Part shown: in pieces, positions 34,546 to 45,891 of the stretch
Numbering within the stretch: the stretch's first letter is position 1
Layout: each line of letters opens with the position of its first letter
Source of the DNA: Primulina eburnea
Lineage: Eukaryota; Streptophyta; Magnoliopsida; Lamiales; Gesneriaceae
Reading direction: 5' to 3'
NCBI RefSeq assembly: GCF_022965805.1
Contig: NC_133105.1
Span: forward strand, 27,689,208-27,753,207
DNA: 64,000 bases
The notes under the pieces: generated by a model
What the model was told of the DNA's origin: nothing
Seen by the model: the letters and a program-made list of their open reading frames with translations, nothing else
Databases searched by the model: none
Program-made: the position numbers and the translations under genes

Positions 34546-35640
34546 ATTCAGGAACTTCTCGACAAGGAGTTCATTCGCCCGAGCTTTTCACCATGGGGCG
34601 CGCCAGTCTTGTTTGTGAAGAAGAAAGATGGTTCTATGAGACTTTGTGAAGATTACCGGGAGTTGAACAGGGTTACAGTGAAGAACAAATACCCACTCCC
34701 GAGGATTGAAGATCTATTTGACCAGTTGCATGGAGCTTCGGTATTCTCCAAGATAGATCTGCGTTCCGGTTATCACCAGTTGAGGGTGAAAGATGCTGAT
34801 GTATCCAAGACTGCTTTCAGGACTCGTTATGGCCACTACGAGTTCTTTGTGATGCCGTTCGATCTGACGAATGCGCCACCGATCTTCATGGATCTCATGA
34901 ATCGTGTATTTCAGCCGTACCTCGATTAGTTTGTGATAGTGTTCATAGACGACATTCTCGTCTACTCTAGGAATCAAGAGGATCACAGCAGACATCTAAC
35001 CATAGTGTTGCAAACCTTGCAGAAGCACAAATTATTCGCAAAGTTCAGTAAGTGCGAATTCTAGTTAGAGAAGGTGGCTTTCTTAGGCCACATCGTTTCT
35101 AGAAATGGGATTGAGGTAGACCCAGCAAAAGTTGCAGTAGTCAGGGACTGGGTTGTGCCACAGAATGCATCAGAGATCCGCAGTTTTCTCGGTCTAACAG
35201 GATATTATCGGAAGTTCATTCAGGGATTCTCTTCCATCGCAGTTGCACTCACATCGTTGACGAAGAAAAATGTGAAATTTGTGTTGAGCGATGAGAGTGC
35301 CAGAAGAGCTTCGATACCTTGAAGCAAGCTCTTATCTCAGCACCAGTTTTGGCATGCCGTCAGGGCCCGGTGAGTTTGTGCTGTATACCTATTCTTCGAA
35401 GCTCGGTTTAGGCGCAGTAATGATGCAGCATGGGAAGGTAATAGCATATGCTTCTCGTCAGTTGAAGACCCATGAGAAGAACTACCCTATCCATGATCTA
35501 GAGTTGGCTGCCGTGGTTTTTGATTTGAAGATCTGGAGGTACTATTTGTATGGAGAGAAGTGCCAGATCTTTACCGACCACAAGAGCCTCAAGTATTTCT
35601 TTATGCAGAAGGAGCTGAATATGCGTTAGAAGCGATGGTT
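34546..35640 (+). pseudogene. Reverse transcriptase and RNase H of H
   Basis: [34 protein letters not shown] and NAPPIFMDL are followed by TAG at 34927-34929. The catalytic FIDDILVYS is intact near 34945-34971. TAG at 35062-35064 replaces a Trp. The thumb (35074-35322) and RNase H ([11 protein letters not shown] at 35381, where the usual Asp is Tyr; [11 protein letters not shown]) follow, with TAG at 35627-35629. Not functional. Confidence 0.86.
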
Positions 35641-36607
35641 GGAGCTTGTGAAAGACTATGATTGTGACATTAGCTACCACCCGGGTAAGGCTAATGTAGT
35701 TGCGGATGCATTGAGCAGGAAAGTTGCAGTAATGGCCCATTTGTCGATTCAGAGACCTCTTCAGCTTGAGATGCAAAGGTTTGATCTAGAGTCTTATCCT
35801 CAAGGTAGAGTTCCCCGTCGATCTACTTTGACGATTCAGTCTTCCCTTATTGACCGTATTCGCAGTGGTCAGCCAGCAGATGAGCAGTTGGCACAGTGGA
35901 AGCAGAGAGATGAAGCCAAGGGCAGTATGTTGTATTCAGTTAGTGACGGTATTGTGAGATACCGAGACAGGATGTGGTTCCCAGCACTGGTTCTGTCCGA
36001 GCAGATATTCTATCAGAGGCCCACATGTCGCTGTACTCTATTCACCCTGGGAGTACAAAGATGTACAGAGATCTGCAGTTATTGTACTGGTGGCCCGGAA
36101 TGAAGAAGGACATTAGACGTTTTGTATCCGAGTGTCTGACTTGTCAGTTAGTGAAGGCGGAGCATCAGAGACCAGCATGTTTGCTCAAGCCTCTTCCTAT
36201 TCCCGAGTGGAAGTGGGATAATGTTACCATGAACTTTGTGACCGGTTTGCCGAAGTCAGTCATATGATCAAATGGTATCTGGGTGATTGTAGATCGTCTT
36301 ACCAAATCAGCGCACTTCTTGCCTATTAAGACGACTTTCACCATGATTCAGTATGCAGAGTTGTATATCCGGGAGATAATCCGACTTCATGGGATTCCAG
36401 TTTCTATCGTATCTGACAAAGACCCAAGATTAACTTCCTCGTTTTGGAATAGTTTGCATTCGACCATGGGTACAAGAGAAGAAGCTTCGGAACAAATTGG
36501 TTAAGCGAGTCAAAGTCAAATGCCTTAACCATTCAGAGGAGGAAGATACGTGGGAGTCTGAGCCGGAGATGAGGAGTCGCTACCCCGATTTATTCGGTGA
36601 GTTTTAA
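35641..36607 (+). pseudogene. Integrase of H with internal deletion
   Basis: ADALSRKV at 35704. The zinc domain ([23 protein letters not shown]) precedes the core, which has MNFVTGLP (first Asp replaced by Asn) and IVSDKDPRL. At about 36474 the sequence jumps to the very end of pol (SEEEDTWESEPEMRSRYPDLFGEF), losing the catalytic Glu and the C-terminal module. The expected missing length is several hundred bases. Confidence 0.82.
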
Positions 36608-36629
36608 TTTCGAGGACGAAATTTCTTTT

Positions 36630-36643
36630 AAAGGGGGAAGGAC
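36630..36643 (+). other. Polypurine tract of H
   Basis: AAAGGGGGAAGGA precedes the LTR start TGTAGAACCCG. Upstream, TTTCGAGGACGAAATTTC is the standard pre-PPT motif. Confidence 0.85.
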
Positions 36644-39600
36644 TGTAGAACCCGTAAATTAGACTATGTATAATCCATGCATAATTCCTAGTATTTTAAA
36701 TTAAATCGATTTTTATTGCATGAGTATTTAAATTCCTTTATTTAAATTTAACTATTTTATACAGTAGGTTAGTTGCAATCTTTTCAGTTAATTAAGTGAG
36801 GCCTGACCGAAGTTGGAGTATTGATATAAAAGTTAATAATGAGAAAATATTCCCAGATTCAATTTAAGATAAAGAATAATTTATTTTAATTGAAAAAGAA
36901 TGTTTAAGGAATTTATTTAATTAACTTGAGATAAGTAGTAAATAAATTCTTTATGTCCGATAATTTAATTAAAAGCCTCAAATAAAATAGGTGATCAATT
37001 GAGATAAGTTAATCTGGACTTATTTTAAATAAGAAATTATAATTTAATATGATAGTAAAATTACCTTTAAGATTTAATGAATTATCCATGCATGCAAGAT
37101 AATGTTAGTCCGTAATAAATTTATTAATTCACTAAAATATTTAAAGGGTAGATAAAACTCTAAAGAATTAAAATACAAGGTTAAGAAATATTTCTCCTCC
37201 ATTTTTATTGTAAATTTCGGCCATATCTCTTTAAGAGATTTAAATATTGTCAACTCTCCATTTTAATATCTTTCCTTAATCCTTTCATGGCCTAGTTAAT
37301 TCCTTCAATTTTAAATCCTCAATAATCTTTATTTAAACAAATCTTTACCTCATTTTGAAAGATAAAAATCGGTCCCCTCCCTCTTTTCTAGATTTAAATT
37401 TGGTTGACAATTCATCTCTTTGTTATCTTTCCTTAATCTTTTTCTAGGTAGATATTTTCCCCATTTTTAAATTACCATTTAATCTTCAATAATTAAACAA
37501 TTAAGCAATATCCTCCCCCCCCCCCCCCCCCACACCCCATCTACTTTGAGTTAAATTTCAGCCCCCTCCTCATCTAGATTCAAGATATTTGACAACTCAT
37601 ACCTTGATTCATTTCCCCATTCTTTACTTGGTAGATAATTCCCTTCTTTTTAATCTCCACTAATTAACAAGTAAGAAATATTCTCCCATGATTTGGTAGA
37701 TGAAATAATCGGCCATCACCTTCAAAACTATCCCTCAAAAGATCCCTTGATATCAAATAATATCACAACCATTCCTTATCTCACAAACTAGAAGATAGAA
37801 AGAATATTTTTATTCCTTTATCTTGCCATCTTCCCTATTTTCCCTAGCCATTCTCCCAACCTCATTTTCGAAAATTTCAGAAGGAAATTAGAGAGAAAAA
37901 CCGTGAGAATTCAGTGAGGAATCAGGGAGAAAAATCGAGTAGAAGAAAAGATAAGTGAAGTACTCCGTCTCCTCCGCGCCGCGTCGTGTTCTCTTTTTGT
38001 TTTCTTCAAAACAAAACAATGGCATGTTTATATCTTCCTTGACACTTCAATCAAGCCATATTAGTATATTTTTAAAAACATCATACCCATGAGTTTATTG
38101 CATGAAAACCGAAACAAATGAGTTATATTTTCGAAAAATGCATGTGCAGATTTTCTGGTTTCTTTCCTTGCTTCACGGTTTGGCTGAGTTTGGTTGTCTC
38201 AGGTGTTGGCTCGATTCCAGGGGCTCGGAGCTGCATCTATACATGTACTAGGACATGTTAGGGTCATGTAAGAACTTTGGTTCCAGCCCCATACATGCTG
38301 GAAATCTAGAAACACAGCAACTCTTCCGCAGAACCATTTTTGAGCCTCGATTTCTAATGTTGCTGTCAAGGGATAAAGTTCCTGATCTTGGCTGCCCTAA
38401 GGACCTATAGCCATGGTTAGAACACCTCCCTATCATGTCTATGACGTGACCAAGTCTCCTTTTCGAGGCTTGGTCCATGGCGGAATTGGTTTTCAAATAA
38501 AAGTAACAAGAACAGCCACCCACCCCCTTCGGCCCCTTCAGTTTTACTGCATCTGTATTTTCGGTTTTGATGGTTGGGGTGAATCTCGGCTGGCCTCTGG
38601 CCCTTAGCCCCTGTTCACTCCATACCCATTGACATCTAGATTGTGCCATGGTCAATCAAATGGCCACTGGAATGGCCCGTGGCAGCAAGCGAAGCCAATA
38701 ACCCCACGCGCGCAGAAGTGCTCTCGGGTGGGACTTTTCGGTCCGTTTCATGGTGTGGTTTGAATTGTGGCTGGCCTAGGGCCCTTAACCATGGTTCAAA
38801 TCATTCCTTAGGGCATTGATAAGAGGTTCTGGTCGGTGGTTCAACCCCCAATGGCCGGTAGTCTCGAAAACGACGCAAGGAATCGAAGGCACACGCTGCT
38901 GTACTTTTTGACAGCAAGTGTGCTGCGGTTCAGAGGTGTGTTTCGAGTTCTTGTTTGGCTTTTAGCCTATGGCTTTGGACTGGACAGTACCACATTGAGT
39001 TAAGAAGGTCATGTTTTTGTCCTTTTGTGATTCGGATCATTTTAAGGGTCGTACGAGAATTTACGGTGCGATGTGCCAAATTGACTCTCGAAAGAGCGTT
39101 TCATGTTTTGGCCTCCATTCACCAAAATTTTGACTTGTACCATTTTAGGAGCATTATTTCATCATCTTAGGTGTATTTTTATCATGACTAAATGATGGTT
39201 CGGTGTTGGTTCGGGTTGGCACGGAGTCGTGATTAAATACTAAGTCATCGGGCGTAATTGTCTCGTTTTTGGAGTTCAATTACAAAGTTTGGTCAAATAA
39301 ATCATTTGCATACTTTTCATGTTAGATTTAAGTCACAGCGAGCCTGAGAACGATCCAACCCATATGGTAAAATTAATACAGGATATTTAATTACGTTTTT
39401 TAATTATATTACGTGCCTAAAACATTCATTTTTGATATTTATGCGATATTGCTTGTGGCCGCTTCACTGTTATGGTATTATTAGTTCATCCCGGTGGTCA
39501 CTTACCGGTTCAGTTCAGTTCATCCCGATGGGAACTTACCTGTCCCACCCAGTATACAGTGGCATTAGTCTGATCAAACGCTCATTACTTCACCCGGTGG

Positions 39601-40243
39601 TCACTTATCGGTCAGTTCAGTTCAGTGAATTTCAGGGGACCACTTGCGTAGAATATAATCTCACCAGAAAATCATTACACGCTATTTTATGACAGGGCTT
39701 TACGGAGCAAACATTTCACTTACTACTTTCAGTTCAGTTCAGTTCAGTTCAGTTATGCACGTAACATTAATTATTCATGATACGATTTTTAGTTCAGTTA
39801 TGCAATTATTATAATTACTCATCACAAGTTATTTTCACGTTTTGCCTCATGACATGATATTTATAATTCCATGCAATATTATTATATTATTTACTCGTTA
39901 TTTACGATATATGCATGTTGAGTCTTTAAACTCACTAGACTTGATTGTTGTAGGTGCTGATGACGTCGGGATCAAGGGCGGGGACCAGTGAGCCAGCTCG
40001 AGTCAGGAGTAGTGGGACCCGAGGACCTTATTTTCAGCATTTCTCATTTTTAGGTTCAACCATTTTTATCGTTGGTGGATTATTTTAAATTGTTATTTTG
40101 CAAACAAACATTTAATTCTGCTGCTATTTTGAACATTAAACTTTATTTATTAGTTTATTTATGAATGAGGCATTGCTAATTATTTGAAAAGAAAATTTTT
40201 AATTTTTTCGCAAATTTTCAAACACCAATTTTTAGGGCTTTAC
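36644..40243 (+). repeat. Element H 3' LTR (about 3.6 kb, complete but for last base)
   Basis: From TGTAGAACCCG to ...TTAGGGCTTTAC; the final A of TTTACA is missing at the joint to the next LTR copy. It contains a 17-base C run (37515-37531) and CAGT-rich repeats (39480-39760) with the recurring phrase ggtggtcacttaccgg. ORFs such as 38413-38607 and 38955-39170 recur in the second copy and have no domains. Confidence 0.85.
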
Positions 40244-42175
40244 CATCTTCCCTATTTTCCCTAGCCATTCTCCCTACCTCATTTTTGAAAATTTCAGAAG
40301 GAAAAAAGAGAGAAAAACCGTGAGAATTCAGTGAGGAATTAGGGAGAAAAAGCGAGTAGAAGAAAAGAAAAGTGAAGCACTCCGTATCCTCCGCGACGCG
40401 TCGTGTTCTCTTTTTGTTTTCTTCAAAACAAAACAAAGGCATGTTTATATCTTCCTTGACACTTTAATCAAGCCATAGTAGTATATTTTTAAAAACATCA
40501 TACTCATGAGTTTATTTCATGAAAACCGAAACACATGAGTTATATTTTCGAAAAATACATGTGCAGATTTTCTCGTTTCTTTCCTTGCTTCACGGTTTGG
40601 CTGAGTTTGGTTGTCTCAGGTGTTGGCTCGATTCCAGGGGCTCGGCGCTGCATCTAGAAATGTACTAGGACATGATAGGGTCATGTAAGAACGTTGGTTC
40701 CAGCCCCATACATGCTGGAAATCTAGAAACACGGCAACTCTTCCGTAGAACCATTTTTGATTCTCTATTTCTAATGTTGCTGTCAAGGGATAAAGTTCCT
40801 GATCTTGTCTACCCTAGGGGCCTATAGCCATGGTTAGAACACCTCCCTATCATGTCTATGACATGACCAAGTCTCCTTTTCGAGGCTTGGTCCATGGCGG
40901 AATCGGTTTTCAAATAAAAGTAACAAGAACAACACCCCACCCCCTTCGGCCCCTTCAGTTTTACTGCATCTGTATTTTCGGTTTTGATGGTTGGGGTGAA
41001 TCTCGGCTGGCCTCTGGCCCTTAGCCCTGGTTCACTCCATACCCCTTGATGTCTAGATCATGCCATGGTCAATCAAATGGCCACTGGAATGTTCCGTGGC
41101 AGCAAGCGAAGCCAATAACCCCACGCGTGTAGAAGTGCTCTCGGGTGGGACTTTTTGGTCGGTTTCATGGTGTGGTTCGAATTGTGGCTGGCCTAGGGCC
41201 CTTAACCATGGTTCAAATCATTCCTTAGGGCGTTGGTAAGAGGTTCTAGTCAGTGGTTCAAGCCCCAATGGCCGGTAGTCTCGAAAACAACGCAAGGAAT
41301 CGAAGGCGCACGCTGCTGTATTTTTTGACAGCAAGTGTGCTGCGGTTCAGAAGTGTGTTTCGAGTTCTTGGTTGGCATTTAGCCTATGGACTTGGACTGG
41401 ACAGTACCTCATCGAATTAGGAAGGTCATGTTTTTGGCCGTTCGTGATTCGGACCAGTTTAAGGGTCGTACGAGAATTTACGGTGCGATGTGCCAAATTG
41501 ACTCTCGAAAGAGCGTTTCATGTTTTGCCCTCCTTTCACCAAAATTTCGACTTGTACCATTTTAGGAGCATTATTTCATCATCTTAGGTGTATTTTAATC
41601 ATGACTAAACGATGGTTCGGAATTGTTTCGGGTTGGCACAGAGTCGTGTTTAAATACTAAGTAATCGGGCGTAACTGTCTCGTTTTTGGAGTTCAATTAC
41701 AAAGTTTGGTCAAATAAATCATTTGCATACTTTTCATGTTAGATTTAAGTCGCAGCGAGCCTGGGAACGATCCAACCCATATGGTAAAATTAATAGAGGA
41801 TATTTAATTACGTTATTTAATTATATTACGTGCCTAAAACATTCATTTTTGAGATTTATGCGATGTTGCTTGTGGCCGCTTCACTGTCATGGTATTATTA
41901 GTTCATCCTGGTGGTCACTTACCAGTTCAGTTCAGTTCATCCCAGTGGTCACTTACCGGTCCCACCCAGTATACTGTGGCATTAGTCTGATCAGACGCTC
42001 ATTACTTCACCCGGTGGTCACTTACCGGTCAGTTCAGTTCAGTGCAGTTCAAGGGGCCAATTGCGTAGAACATAATCTCACCAGAAAATCATTACACGCT
42101 ATTTTATGACAGGGCTCTACGGAGCAAACATTTCACTTACTACTTTCAGTTCAATTCAGTTATGCACGTAACATT

Positions 42176-44225
42176 TGTTGGAGTAGGTGCCCGTCGAGCC
42201 AAGTGTTGGCCGAGTGTTCACAATGAAACTCTATGTATAAGCAATCTTTATTTTAGTAATATTTGAAATTATTATTTTGGCACATCTTTATCTGTATACC
42301 CATACTAGTTGCATAGATAAAGCCCTTGAATATACAAATAGTAGAAAGAATATGAGATGCTCCTATGATGAGTATCATGAAACTCATATTTGTAATACTC
42401 TATATTCTAAACGGTTCCTAGTCGATTCAGCCGCCACTAAGAAGGATATAGGTCCGCTTGAGTTCGAGACTAGTATCTGCGATGTGAGTACCATGTTTCA
42501 TTGGTAGGGGACATTGTGATGTCCGAATATGCAGATAGGTGCTCCTTGTAAAGTGCACTGAACAACCCTCCATAAAGGACTTTCCAAGTGGTTCTCACTT
42601 ATCGAGTAGAAAATTCCTAGTTTATGGTTGTACACCATTAGTCCTTATGACCCGGGACAACATTGAGACTCTATGTGCTATAATTACACTTTGACTTATT
42701 TATCGACTCTCATGGGGTCATTAGGTGGCAAGGTTGGGTGTTCTGTCGAAACACATAGGAGTCGATGCATTGTAGTCGGGGATTCACCGCTTACCTTCGG
42801 GTATGGATATCCTATGTGTTCTCATGTATATGTAGTTTGAAATCTCTGATCAGAGTATGGTGGTAATTAAGAAAGGGGTTTCTTAGATTACACATCGATG
42901 CAACTACGACATGACACATAGTATCGATTCATTGACAACTCTCGATAATCCAATGGTTGTCGAATCGGTCGGGATATATGAGTTGAAGGGACCGTACTGT
43001 ACGCTAACCATAATAGAATGGTTCTTGCAGGCACTATCATTTGATACCTAGGGAATCATGTAAGCGATGCTGCTAGGCGTTTAACATGATTGGTTGGGTA
43101 CTATCAGACTTGAGTTCTGACGTCCTTATTATCAAGGAGTTGATAAGTAAGAATGGAGCAATTGGGGTATGCTCGTATAAGGACATGTTTAGTCTGAATC
43201 ACATGGAGATGTGAACCCACAGCTAGTTGTATCAGTGAACCATTGAGGGCCACACAATGAACTAGCTTTCTAGATCCCGTTGAGAAGTAAAATAGTTCAA
43301 TGTGTTGAACGCCTTATAAATGAGTTTATAAGCGTAAGGAAAAATAGAAGTATGACTTCTATAAGAGAAATGTAATTTTTAATTTATGAATGTGTTCCTA
43401 AATTAAAAGTTGGCCAAATAAATAATATAATTGAAAATTGTAATTTTCATAAACATTATTATGGACTAAATTAAATTAATTCAAGCGTTGAATTAATTAA
43501 ACACTAGTGGACCTAGTAGAGTCCAAATAATTAAATTAATCAAGTGTTGAATTAATTAAATCATATTGAGTCTTGTAGAGCTCAATTTAAATTAATTATT
43601 TAACAAGTGGGACTTGGGTAAATTCAAGTAATGTTTAATTAGTCTCAAATATGTTTGAGATAATTAAATTTGACCATGGTTTTTAATTGTTAAAAACACC
43701 ATATAATATTGCATGCATGGGAGGTGAAGAGTTGGAGACAACTTTTTCAAATATCAAGGCTTGGCATGCTACTTTTGCTTTTTGCTTTTTGCAAGACCAA
43801 GACAAGTCTTCCTCTCCCATTTTTGGATATGCAAGGGCCGAAAATTTCTTACACTTTTCTCTCCATTTTTCTTCAATTTTTGGTGGAGGAGATCTTGCAC
43901 TTCTCTTTGAAAAATCCTCATATTTTTCTAGTGCAAAATATGAGGGGATCTACCTAGTTGGTGGTGGGCTTTATTTTAGAACAAGGAGTGCTCTTTGGAA
44001 GCTTGTAGAAGTTCTTGCCATACAAGAGCTAAGGTGTTTACACCTTAGTTGGAGCCATCATTAATTCTTGTGATTGATAGGTATGATTTCTTTACACCCT
44101 ATGTATGACATGTGTTTGTTTTTGTATTTGCTACACAAAAGAGGGGTGGCCGAAATTTCTTGATGTAAAAATCAAAATTTTGAACTTCCGTTGCGCTTTC
44201 GGTCACCGTAACCGATCCCTTTTCA
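42176..44225 (+). mobile_element. I: solo Ty1/copia LTR (K-like family)
   Basis: TGTTGGAGTAGG...CCCTTTTCA with the TSD ACATT at 42171-42175 and 44226-44230; the uninterrupted target is visible at about 39767-39790. It is homologous to the K LTR (ctgtatacccata, gtacaccattagtcctta, aacttccgttgcg). It carries a series of inverted repeats at 43295-43584 and a TATA-like ATATAATA at 43701. The 125-codon ORF at 43687-44064 has no domain and is not called. Confidence 0.9.
43295..43584 (+). repeat. Series of non-identical inverted repeats in solo LTR I
   Basis: Units: GTTCAA-TGTG-TTGAAC (43295-43310), CTTATAAA-TGAG-TTTATAAG (43313-43332), ATAGAAGT-ATG-ACTTCTAT (43344-43362), a 15-bp arm pair with TGTG loop (43376-43409), TGAAAATT-GT-AATTTTCA (43432-43449), a 13-bp arm pair with GCG loop (43472-43500), and weaker units at 43531-43561 and 43566-43584. 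Arm sequences differ from unit to unit; loops are 2-4 bases. Confidence 0.88.
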
Positions 44226-44707
44226 ACATTAATTATTCATGATACGATTTTTAGTTCAGTTATGCAGTTATTATAATTACTCATGATAAGTTATTTTCAC
44301 GTTTTCCCTCATGACATGATATTTATACTTCCATGCAATCTTATTATATTATTTACTCGTAATTTACTGATATATGCATGCTGAGTCTTTAGACTCACTA
44401 GACTTGATTGTTGTAGGTGCTGATGACGTCGGGATCGAGGGCGGGGACCAGTGAGCCAGCTCGAGTCGGAACTTGTGGGATCCGAGGACCTTATTTTCAG
44501 CATTTCCCATTTTTAGGTTCAAACATTTTTATCGTTGATGGATTATTTTAAATTGTTATTTTGCAAACAAACGTTTACTTCCGCTGCTATTTTGAACATT
44601 AAACTTTATTTATTAGTTTATTTATGAATGAGGCATTGTTAATAATTTAAAAAGAAAATTTTTAATTTTTCCGCAAATTTTCAAACACCAATTTTTAGGT
44701 CTTTACA

Positions 44708-44777
44708 GTTGGTATCAGAGCCGACCTCTCTTAGTACGGTGTGGTTCGGGGACGAACCAAGCGGAAGCTGGTGGGCA
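44708..44777 (+). other. Cassandra internal domain with PBS
   Basis: The PBS TGGTATCAGAGCC (44710-44722) follows the H LTR end. Then comes the short non-coding segment gacctctcttagtacggtgt...gctggtgggca up to the Cassandra 3' LTR. This is the whole native internal region of the TRIM; it encodes no protein. Confidence 0.85.
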
Positions 44778-45174
44778 TGTGAGGCCTGGGGCCGAAGAGG
44801 GCGGGGGGTGATCGCCGGTGCCATCAGTTGCACGGACAATGAGCGGCTCCTGGCAGGCTTCTAGATGGAGGGAACATGAATGAACCGACCCACACAGGAA
44901 TGAGAGGGATTCCGAGACCGTTCAATGTAATGGACTGTACAGTTAAAGAGGGCTTAAAAGATTTGATTGGTATTACTCATATTACGAAGGTGCATCTTCT
45001 TTTCGGTAGCTCATCACATAGGAGCTCTAAAGTTAAGCGTGCTTGACTTGGGGCAATTTTGGGATGGGTGAACTCCTGGGAAGTTTCCTAGGGTGAGTGT
45101 GAGTGAAGACATAAGAACGCTGAAAAGACTCGTCTTGATACAGTGAGGACAGTCGTCGAATCTGGGGCGTTACA
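44778..45174 (+). repeat. Cassandra 3' LTR with 5S-like segment
   Basis: 397 bp, TGTGAGGCC...GGGGCGTTACA. The 5S-like part is about 45021-45085: A-box-like GTTAAGCGTGCTTGA at 45032-45046 and C-box-like GATGGGTGAACTCCTGGGAA at 45063-45082, with one change from the 5' LTR (GAACTCC for GACCTCC). Confidence 0.92.
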
Positions 45175-45856
45175 AAATTAGTGAAAGACAAATGACTGGA
45201 CCTGAAATGATACATGAAATGAATGATAAGGTTCAGTTAATTCGACAAAAGATGAAAGCTGCTCAGGATCGTCAAACAAGTTATGCGAATAAACGAAGAC
45301 GACCATTAGAATTCCAGAAAGGTGATAAAGTGTTTTTCAAAATATCTCCATTTAGAGACACAGTTCGATTTGGCACGCAAGGGAAATTGTCTCCTCGTTA
45401 TGTTGCACCATATGAGATCCTTGATCGAGTTGGGGATCTTGCTTATCGACTGGCATTGCCACCAGCTTTATCTGCATTCATGATCTATTTCATGTTTCTA
45501 TGTTGAGAAAGTAGGAACCAGGTCCATCACATGTGCTTCAACCTGATGACCTTGAGCTTGATCCTTCTCTTTCCTATGTTGAACAACCTGTTTGTATTAT
45601 GTATCGGAAGGAGAAAGTATTGCATAATAAATCGATTCCGCTAGTTCAAGTGCAATGGACACGACATGATGTGGAGGAGTCAACGTGGGAATTGGAAAGC
45701 AAGATACGAGAACATATCCGCACTTGTTTGATTCTATTCCACCTGTTCCATTGTATTCAATGTATAGTGATCCACTTACCGATTTTAATTTTGATATGTA
45801 CTATAACTGGTGACATATTATATGTTTGCCAATGTTATTTATATAGAGATATTTAA
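45175..45856 (+). pseudogene. Integrase C-terminus of element F
   Basis: It continues the integrase broken at 32009: SERQMTGPEMIHEMNDKV, KVFFKISPFRDTVRFG and [28 protein letters not shown] frameshift near 45475 leads to 45533-45856 with PSLSYVEQPVCIM, HNKSIPLVQVQW and STWELESKIRE, a chromodomain-like tail. The PPT and pre-PPT motif (TTCGAGGACGAAATC) follow at about 45860-45891. Confidence 0.86.
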
Positions 45857-45891
45857 GATTTCGAGGACGAAATCTTTTAAGTTGGGAGAAA

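Larger units (their letters stand above)
32396..44707 (+). mobile_element. Element H: Ty3/gypsy lacking its 5' LTR, with two tandem LTRs at its 3' side
   Basis: Order: PBS, leader, gag, intron, pol, PPT, a complete LTR (36644-40243), then directly a second LTR lacking its first 1.2 kb (40244-44707), then a PBS continuing into Cassandra. No LTR or TSD of H exists on the left. The RT style resembles Tekay/Del. Pol carries many stops and an integrase deletion. Confidence 0.85.
40244..44707 (+). repeat. Second, 5'-truncated LTR of H, interrupted by solo LTR I
   Basis: It matches the first LTR from 37827 to its end (catcttccctattttccc...), about 2.41 kb after removing the insertion at 42176-44230. 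It is complete at its right end (...GGTCTTTACA), followed by PBS and Cassandra internal sequence. It is the expected layout of a U3-deleted 5' LTR. Confidence 0.85.
32010..45174 (+). mobile_element. Cassandra TRIM with 5S-like LTRs, carrying gypsy element H
   Basis: The ends read TGTGAGGCC...GTTACA with the TSD AAATT at 32005-32009 and 45175-45179, in the integrase of F. Both LTRs (386 and 397 bp) hold a segment matching the 3' half of plant 5S rRNA. That feature defines the Cassandra TRIM family. The native internal domain is only 70 bp (44708-44777). The rest of the internal space is an autonomous-type gypsy element joined at the PBS on both sides, not by a normal insertion. See the findings. 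Confidence 0.9.

Noticed and set aside
37515..37531. Run of 17 C as a regulatory element
   Set aside because: A plain homopolymer in the H LTR. It could be slippage or an assembly artefact, and nothing else marks it.
43687..44064. 125-codon ORF in solo LTR I as a host gene
   Set aside because: Inside LTR sequence bounded by TSDs, low complexity (Phe/Leu-rich), with no domain.
32287..45085. 5S rRNA genes
   Set aside because: Only the 3' half with A- and C-box-like sequence is present, inside Cassandra LTRs; there is no full 120-nt 5S gene.
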